Source of the DNA: Apophysomyces variabilis
Taxonomy: Eukaryota; Mucoromycota; Mucoromycetes; Mucorales; Mucoraceae
DNA length: 64,000 nucleotides
Reading direction: 5' to 3'
Assembly (NCBI GenBank): GCA_002749535.1
Contig: MZZL01000409.1
Location: forward strand, 3,778,775-3,842,774
Positions 57,647 through 64,000 of the stretch are shown here, piece after piece; positions within the stretch are counted from its first letter, which is position 1, and each line of letters starts with the position of its first letter. The translations under genes and the position numbers were made by a program. The notes under the pieces are model-generated. The model saw nothing but the letters and a program-made list of their open reading frames with translations. It searched no databases and had not been told where the DNA came from.

Positions 57647-58911
57647 TCACATGGATATTTTGTGTCGATATTTATCCCAGCATTTGTAAGAATGCGCAAC
57701 GAAACCTCGAAAATGACTTTTCTGCACATTATTGCAAGCTTCCATGAATCTTTTTGATAAAGTGTCTTCCTGCAAAAACCTATGGCGCTTAACCTTACTT
57801 TTTGCCACTGCCCAGAATTGTTCTATTGGATTAACCTCAGGGGAGTAAGTTGGAAGATACACACATTTGTATCCTCGATAATCAATATACATCTTTATGT
57901 TTTCATGCGTGTGGATCGGTGCATTATCCATAACTACATAGTGGCCTTTCATGTGAGGATGCTTGTCCATTTCATCTAGAGTCATTTTTAAGAAGCTGAT
58001 ATAGTGACCTGTCACAGTTTCTGAGCTAACATATCCATCAGATTTTCTCTTCTTCGCGGGACTCGGTTTTTTCACACCAACTGTAATTAAACCTGCAGCA
58101 GAGATGGCACCCAATATGGACGTCGTGCTTGCTCTCGTCGTTGGTCGGGTAATAATAGCACGCGTACCTTTTTTGAACCAAGCCCTACAGTGTTTCATAT
58201 TGATATCAAAAGCTGACTCATAAAGAAACACACAATTCGTTAAAAAATTCATATCAGTATTTTCCTATTTACGAACCCAACCATATCTCTCTTTAACCCT
58301 TGCTGGACTGTTTCTTTCGACGGAACGAAAATCAGCCTTCTTCAACGAAAGGTTACATTCGCTTTCCATGAAATTGTAAACAGTGCCACGTGAACCTTTC
58401 AAATCATCGAATCGATTCAACAAATGCTTGGTCACTTCAACAACAGAAGCAGAAGGATTACCATCAATAAAATTGATAACAGCTGTTTTATGCTCTTTGC
58501 TCAAGATAGATTTACGTCGTATTTGCTTACAAACCTCAAAAATGCTATCAGGACACATGCCGTACTGTTTAACCCGTCTCTGAGCAATCCGAATGTGAAT
58601 GCCTAACTGCTTTGCTGCAGCTGATGCGCTAATACACTTTTCAATCTTCAAGTCGAAAAAGCGAACCTTTATCTTGAACAGAATAGCGCATATAATCGCG
58701 CTTTATGTTTGCCTCTTTCATGCGAATGTCTTCCAATTTTTTTTTTTGGCTTGTCTGTCAGCATTGGACAAACCGAGGAAGATTCCCTAGAGCGCATATT
58801 TTTCAAATACTCATTATGGGTCGAAATCGGCTCTACAGCAAATTCATTCTGATCAACGATATACTCCATGGGTTCAGGCTCCATTCTCATCCACAACATT
58901 TCCATGCCCAT
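57647..58911 (-). pseudogene. Inactivated Tc1/mariner transposase (DDE_3)
   Basis: Minus strand. The recognition half (CISASAAAKQLGIHIR, AQRRVKQYGMCPDSIFE, LSLKKADFRSVERNSPARVK) and the catalytic half (HYVVMDNAPIHTHENIKM, YLPTYSPEVNPIEQFWAVAK) are collinear. Damage: an in-frame TAG at 58267-58265 where the family has Trp (GWVRK then stop); a frameshift in the A11 tract at 58747-58737; another frameshift near 58674; and the first catalytic Asp of the DDE triad is Tyr (CVFLYESAF). The second Asp (MDNAP) and the Glu (NPIEQFW) remain. The element cut-and-paste function is therefore lost. Terminal repeats not found. Confidence 0.85.
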
Positions 58912-59100
58912 CTTCAAATAAAAATATTGTACTCATGCTAAAAATTTAAATAATTGGAGAAAAAACAGGACCAACAGGAGAGAAGTCTTACTTTTATATT
59001 TCTTTTCAAGTGCCAAGAAATCATCGTAACACGACATCACTTTCAAATGCAGGCGACACGGTTTTTAAATATGCGACAAACCAACGACATCGATTTTGGA

Positions 59101-60318
59101 TTAAGGATTGATTTTATTTACATGTCCTGTTGGGCGCAAAGTAATACAAGTGTCCACCCGGACTAGATCAATTCTGGAGGAGGTATAACAGTAGACAAAA
59201 AAACCCTTTCGGGACAAGGGTAAAAAGGGTAGAAGGAAAATTAAGCAAAGAGGTATGTGTCAAAAAGCTATGAAATTAGCAAAAATGCTTAAGCCAAATG
59301 ACAAGACTTTGGCCATAGGCCTGTTAGTTGGAATCAAAGTACAATGGTGTAATTGGTCCAGTTCGTGTAGAAGCGAGCATATTACTGGCCAACGATGGGT
59401 CCAGGAGAGAGCGGTACTTTTAGAAAGGGATGGGTGTATTGGCAGCATGTTTAGAAGAAATGATAAGGGATCTGCAATAGACCTTGGCATATAAAGCCGT
59501 CGGTGCACATCTAGACAGGTAATAGTGTGTCGCCGGGATAGGGTCTGCGTCGGGTGCCTTGGGCATGGTTTGGGAGTACCACCTGGTAGCCATCCAAGGC
59601 GCCATCTTATACAGCGATTTCTTTCTTGATGGGTCATCGGTAGCCAGAGGATAGGATCAACAGGTATTTTTGGACGGCAGCTGGACAAGAGCTTGAAATT
59701 CGTACTTTTCAGCCTTTTGTTAAAATTTTCCTGCAGGAATCGCCTCTTGATGGTCTTGAAGTCACTGTATCGGACGTTTGTTGTACCCGACGGTAGCATT
59801 CGCCATAGAGCTGCTTTTGATAGCATGTACCATTGGTGGCCTCATGTTTGTCTTATGTGAGGTAGCAGACGAGATAATAACGTGTCCGGAGGCAACGACA
59901 AGGATTGAAAAAGAAACTGGGCTTGGAGGATGCTTATTCGTTCTGCTATTGTGGGTAGCTTGGAAAGGTGAAGCATTACTTTGGTGGATGTTTTGCTATG
60001 GACGCCATAGATTTTGCGAATACAAGCATTCTGTACTCCTTCAAGGGCTCTGAGCTGTGAAACATTGAATTTGTTGATGGCGAGATCATATTCTAATTGA
60101 GGGCGGACTATCTGCGCGTAAAATCGTGTCGATAACAGTCTGGAAAAACCGGACGGATTAGCTCCAATTGCATTAAGAGTGTTCATCGTAGCGAGGGCTT
60201 GCGGTATACTGCTGTTTGACAACATTTTTGACTGGCTGCGACATTGCTCATTTGAAGCACTGTCATTATTCCATACAGAAGCAAGAACATGTGACAGCTT
60301 GCCGTGATGGCAATGCAC
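59101..60318 (-). mobile_element. 5'-truncated non-LTR retrotransposon (LINE), ORF2 C-terminus and 3' UTR
   Basis: Minus strand. From 60318 to 59842: LLSTRFYAQIVRPQLEYDLA, LEGVQNACIRKIYG, STKVMLHLSKLPTIAERISI, FLFQSLSLPPDTLLSRLLP, typical of the region after the reverse transcriptase domain in LINE ORF2. An in-frame TGA at 59844-59842 interrupts it; the frame then continues (WLPMTHQERNRCIRWRLGWL, then a CCHC-like knuckle CPRH-x10-HTITCLDVHRRL) to the stop at 59260. The 3' UTR contains GATCTAGTCCGGGTGGACAC and ends near TAAATAAAATCAATCC at about 59101. The reverse transcriptase and endonuclease are missing. Confidence 0.8.
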
Positions 60319-60594
60319 TATAAGAGTACTTTATTTCCAAAAATTAAAGTGGCATCTAGCAAATTCAGTTGGCGCATTTTGGAAACAGGGCTTGACGCCA
60401 ACAAATTACATTAGTTGTCGTGTTATAAGAGTTCGAATTAACCACTTTTACATACCTGTCATAAAACTGACGACGCCATACCCATCTCCCCGCCAAGTGA
60501 ATGCAAGATGCATATATAATTTCAGTTGGTGAGTAATAGAAGAAAAATAACAATAATATTCAATGACACTTACTAAATACCGGGCGTAAAAGCC

Positions 60595-60783
60595 CTATCC
60601 ACTTGACTCGTGGATCCTTTTCTGCCTTTTTGCTTGCTGCATCTCAGATCGCCTTAAAGGAGCTCGGGACGATACTGGTCTTTCTTCTTCTCCTCGGATG
60701 ATTCGTCTGTGAGACCTGGGTGGTTCAACCATTGTCTCGGTTTGGCTGGCTCTTGTTCGACGTCGTGCAGTTGGGGTTATCAT
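60595..60783 (-). CDS. Doubtful 62-aa Arg-rich ORF
   Basis: Minus-strand frame starting MITPTARRRTRASQTETMVE, very rich in Arg, Glu and Ser (SHRRIIRGEEERPVSSRAPL). No domain, but composition is unlike random AT-rich DNA. A GTAAGTG donor 26 bases after the stop hints at further exons, which I could not place. It may belong to a retroelement or be a small nuclear protein. Confidence 0.3.
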   Translation of the reverse strand: MITPTARRRTRASQTETMVEPPRSHRRIIRGEEERPVSSRAPLRRSEMQQAKRQKRIHESSG

Positions 60784-61492
60784 GTTCTCTCAATTTTTAT
60801 AGAATACCTATTGTCTGCTAAAGTCTTCTGCAGCTTTCTTATCTCATATGGTTTGAAAGTTCGTCTGCATCACACCCGGTAAAAAACTATCTTGGTATGT
60901 CTTCGAATAGAGTACGTAAAAGTTGCATCATCTTGGGATGCATCCGAACAAAGTTTACATAGTTTATGTCATTTCCTTTTCATTGTACAACGAATTTGCA
61001 TGGAATGTTACATAAATACTACACGTGTAGATACAGTTTATAACTCGGTCTACTGTTCCCATCAATAATACCTCAATGTCTATCTTGATTCAAAATTATG
61101 TCATGCTTACAGAAAATGACGGGAAAAGAACGAAAACGACATGTGAAGAAAAATAAACAAGTGGGCGACATGCTTTTCATTGGCGTTTTTTCTGCTAGAT
61201 AAACGGAATAATGGTTGAAACGCCCACCCAGATCATATTCACTGCAGTAAAGGTGCAAGAATACACAAAGTACCCTTTGTTGATCTTTTTGCAAGTAGGA
61301 CACCTTGACAACTCGCAATGCATCTCAAGTTCTGATATCAAGAAGTCGATCTCATTATGGGATAGGTTGTTAAGAGCATTAGATATGTCATTATTCTAGC
61401 TTACAGATTCTGGATGCGTCTTATAGAGGTTTGTGGATTACTTTTTTTTTCGAGCTAAGTGAATGACGTCGAGTTTCAACCTAGCACTATCT
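60784..61492. other. Spacer between the two LINE-derived copies
   Basis: No supported gene. The frames at 61073-61318 (minus) and 61211-61399 (plus) have no recognisable features. Confidence 0.35.
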
Positions 61493-61883
61493 AGTTTCTC
61501 GGGTTTATTCAATGGTTCAAATGAGCGCAAAAATAATAATTGTGTCCGGCCGGGCTAGATCGATGTGATAAAAATTGAGGGGGATGGAAAAATATCTGGG
61601 AAGGGCGTGAATATCAGAAAAGCCTTTTTGCAAGGAAGAAGCGGGCGACAGCAGGCCGGACAGGGGCCATGATGCGACGGATAGCTTTTGCGGACATATC
61701 GATATGTATTAGGCGTGTGGGTTGAATGGACAGGTTGTATTAGAGGAAATAGATTCAACAGACTTGGTGTCTAGGGAAGCTAGAGCCTACCATCTGGAGA
61801 AGGGAAGCGTTGTGTTGTTTGAGCCTACTAATTTCAGCCTTGGCAGCAGCGAGTTCTGCTTTTGACTGTTTAACAGTGGGCAT
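61493..61883 (-). mobile_element. Internally deleted LINE-like copy (ORF1 start plus 3' UTR)
   Basis: Minus strand. An ATG at 61883 opens MPTVKQSKAELAAAKAEISR LKQHNASLLQM, a coiled-coil start of the kind found in LINE ORF1, which ends after 42 codons at 61755. Only about 200 bases later comes a 3' UTR (GATCTAGCCCGGCCGGACAC, GCGCTCATTT, TGAATAAACCCGAG; about 61562-61495) homologous to that of the LINE at 59101-59170. Everything between (rest of ORF1 and all of ORF2) is missing, giving an element of about 400 bp. Confidence 0.55.
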
Positions 61884-62752
61884 GGGGAGAGCTCAAGGAT
61901 GTGGATGCACTTTTAAAACGAGATAAAGCGGTAGCTAAACAGAAAAAGGACGGCATTGACATTTAATTCCACTGGACTGCGACTTCGATTTTTGTAGTTT
62001 GCGAAATTGTTTTTGGGAGATATTGTATATATAACACACATGTGCGGCAGAATATGCTTTGTCAAAACAGAATTGCTTGGAAGTTTCACTAGCCGAGTTT
62101 ACGGGAAGGATGGCTATGGAAACTGGTTTCATTGATCGCCAGTGGTTAGAACTGTTTTGGATGATACAGGAAGAGATTCTGGACGCAAAAACTAGACCAA
62201 TGTTTTAGTTAGCACAAATTAAGGACCTGAAAGATTCGGCGTTACAACACCTTCATTGTACAGACTTCTTCATTTTCGAACAGATGCATCTACTTGATTC
62301 TAGGCCTCAGCCATTCATGGATGTAACGATTCACATCCCTTTTCTGCTTCCCTGACTCCAATATTGTCCTGGAAAGGGCACACATGGATAAACTAAGCAT
62401 ACAACGCCATCCGGTCCTTGGTGAGAATCTTCCAATCTATATGCGTATTGATTGAGATCATGCTATTACCAGCTTGTAAGTGGCAGATTTTCTTCCTTAG
62501 ATTGGTTGGCGCACGTTCCATTGATTGGATTGAGCTTCCAGTATATGTCACTGTGGGATAAAACAGCTTCACAGGTCGCATAAATCGTATAAATCGCATA
62601 CAACTGGTACAGACGCCTAATTCAAAGTTGCGCAAATCTGGCAGAAGTCGCACTTTATATGGCATGCGACTTTCTTGCGACGTGTGTAGCTTTTCTATCC
62701 CGTAGTGTAACCGGCCGTCAGCAGTGCATCACTTCTCCAGACGGAACAAATC
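61884..62752. other. Spacer before the 62753 ORF
   Basis: No supported gene. Short frames on both strands only (61935-62132 and 62393-62665 minus). An AT-rich TATA-like TTTATATGG near 62656 is about 95 bases before the next ATG. Confidence 0.35.
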
Positions 62753-63351
62753 ATGGATCAAAAACTTACCAATACGTTCTGGCTCAGCGACTCAGAGGAG
62801 TCTGATCCTGAACTAAAGGTCCGGCCACTTGGAGATGTTTGTGTCGATCACTATCACGGATACGACCTAAAGTGTCATTTGTGCAAGTTCTGGAGGAGAG
62901 AACTGCAAAAAGATGCGCTAAAGCGCGAAATGGTTAGCACAGTGAAGATCGAGGGCGCTTACTCAAGGATGCAATGCTGTTCACATAGATCCCGAGGCCA
63001 AAACCGGGCTGCGAAGCTCGCGATCTTCGTTCAAACGGTCCTGCCTTCGATGTGTGGGCGATTCATCGAATGCTGGCAATCAAATGGACTTAGTATGGTG
63101 CGAGTTTTATGGATAAAACTTATTTTTTTCCATCGTTCTCATGTTGGCTGCACCGAAAAAGGAATGCAAGAGGTAAATGTGAAAATACATCGCTAATTGA
63201 AAGTTGCGTAGAATATTCTTGCATTCCATCCTTGCTTTGTATCCTCTCGCAAGTCCATGCAAATGGAGCTGGTGTGGATGACACAGAGTTGTTCTTTGGA
63301 TATATGCCCGTTCCGGTGCTGCCAAAGGCAGACTCTTCACCCTTGACGTAG
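62753..63351 (+). CDS. Hypothetical Cys-containing protein, gene model uncertain
   Basis: The ATG at 62753 opens MDQKLTNTFWLSDSEESDPE, then a DLKCHLCKFWRREL segment with a CxxC pair. From about 62970 two frames are plausible: the original one continues to 63196, while the frame +2 reads AVHIDPEAKTGLRSSRSSF, then a Cys-containing end (CLRCVGDSSN, LVWCEFYG). A further piece in another frame (63190-63351) reads VDDTELFFGYMPVPVLPKAD and ends at 63351, and could be joined by an intron (GTAAAT at 63174, GTAG near 63209). I cannot decide between a spliced gene and a frameshifted relic. Family unknown; the acidic start and CxxC suggest a small zinc-binding protein, by inference only. Confidence 0.35.
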
Positions 63352-64000
63352 ATTATTTAGAAGATCCGCATAGGAGCAATGGATTCCCACAAATTCATCA
63401 CATGTATATAGCCGCTACTACTATACGTATCTGAATCTATCCCAGATGAAGTTGAACTTGAATATGTTTAATAAACAAACGGTAAACAAAACGAACAGTG
63501 AAACAATGTTTTACGTGAGAAAGCGATAGTGGAGAGGCATTTGAACTGGCTTAAGAGTGTTTTAACCGCTATTAGGGATTACGATGGCTGTTTTTCCAGT
63601 TTGGCTGTACCGTCTCTCTGTCATATTCTAGCTTTTGTAGCAGCATACTAATGGAAGACTAATTTATCATACTTGTGATGGAGAACTTCTAGAAGAAGAA
63701 ATAAAAGAAGAGAAAAAAAGGAAAAGAACAATGAATCGCGTATTGAAAATACGCTCTCGATGAATGGAAAGGTATTGTTGAATTAGAAGAATTGTCGTAT
63801 TTCGACATACACACAGACCAATAAACGTCTTCAGATTCCACAAGAATTAGTGGTGAAATGTTTTTGTTAAGCAATTGTTTATGGGATATAAAGCTCCAAT
63901 GGTGACATTCTAATAGGCAACATCAATGGACGGCTTGGCTCTGGACTGGATTCCTGTTGATTGTCTCTGCTTGCATCAATTTGTGATTTTTTGTCGCTCT
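63352..64000. other. Window end, no supported gene
   Basis: AT-rich with purine tracts (63690-63730). No coding, RNA or repeat signal seen up to the window edge. Confidence 0.4.

Overview
The window reads as nuclear DNA of an early-diverging filamentous fungus, most likely Mucoromycota/Mucorales. The signs are short spliceosomal introns (mostly 45-70 nt, GTRNG donors, YAG or AAG acceptors), many conserved eukaryotic genes, moderate GC in exons with AT-rich spacers, and gene and transposon families that I associate with Mucorales. That placement comes from family recognition, not from a search. There is no bacterial operon structure, no CRISPR array, and no tRNA or rRNA gene that I can support.

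Left half (1-49 kb), mostly single-copy genes: a small coiled-coil protein (320-814); an ADF-H/coactosin + coiled coil + PH protein (4044-5609); a secreted LysM protein with four near-identical cysteine-rich repeats (7023-8029, minus); a 93-aa protein (9199-9535); a decayed gene (12190-13190, minus); NOP56 (14114-15880); the tRNA-Ser Um44 methyltransferase TRM44 (16180-18170); a mucin-type membrane sensor (18266-19474); a fungal tail-anchored-like membrane protein (21338-22523, minus); a 1629-aa SEL1-repeat protein with an N-myristoylation motif (22950-28182, minus); eIF5 (29655-30964); a Ser/Pro-rich protein with two possible C-termini (31688-33428 or 33465); a chitin synthase with a nucleotide-binding-dead myosin-like head (33877-39479); gamma-glutamyltransferase with a 10-nt micro-exon (39799-42318, minus); and a family-2 membrane glycosyltransferase (46906-48793, minus). 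Exon chains were built by hand, and each was checked for frame continuity.

Right part (about 49-64 kb), transposon-rich: a 5'-truncated Helitron helicase (51583-52809) followed by two copies of the same Helitron 3' terminus 960 bp apart; a multi-exon gene of a lineage-expanded uncharacterised family (54266-56208, minus); a 343-bp tandem duplication (56512-57100); a dead Tc1/mariner transposase (57647-58911, minus); a 5'-truncated LINE (59101-60318, minus); a second, internally deleted LINE-like copy (61493-61883, minus); and an uncertain gene at 62753-63351.

Functional picture: several genes act at the cell surface or on chitin (LysM protein, mucin-type sensor, SEL1-repeat protein, myosin-type chitin synthase, GT2 synthase), mixed with housekeeping genes for snoRNPs, tRNA modification and translation initiation. 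Whether this is more than chance clustering is untested. Several long spacers (815-4043, 9536-12189, 42319-46905, 48794-51582) contain nothing I can support.
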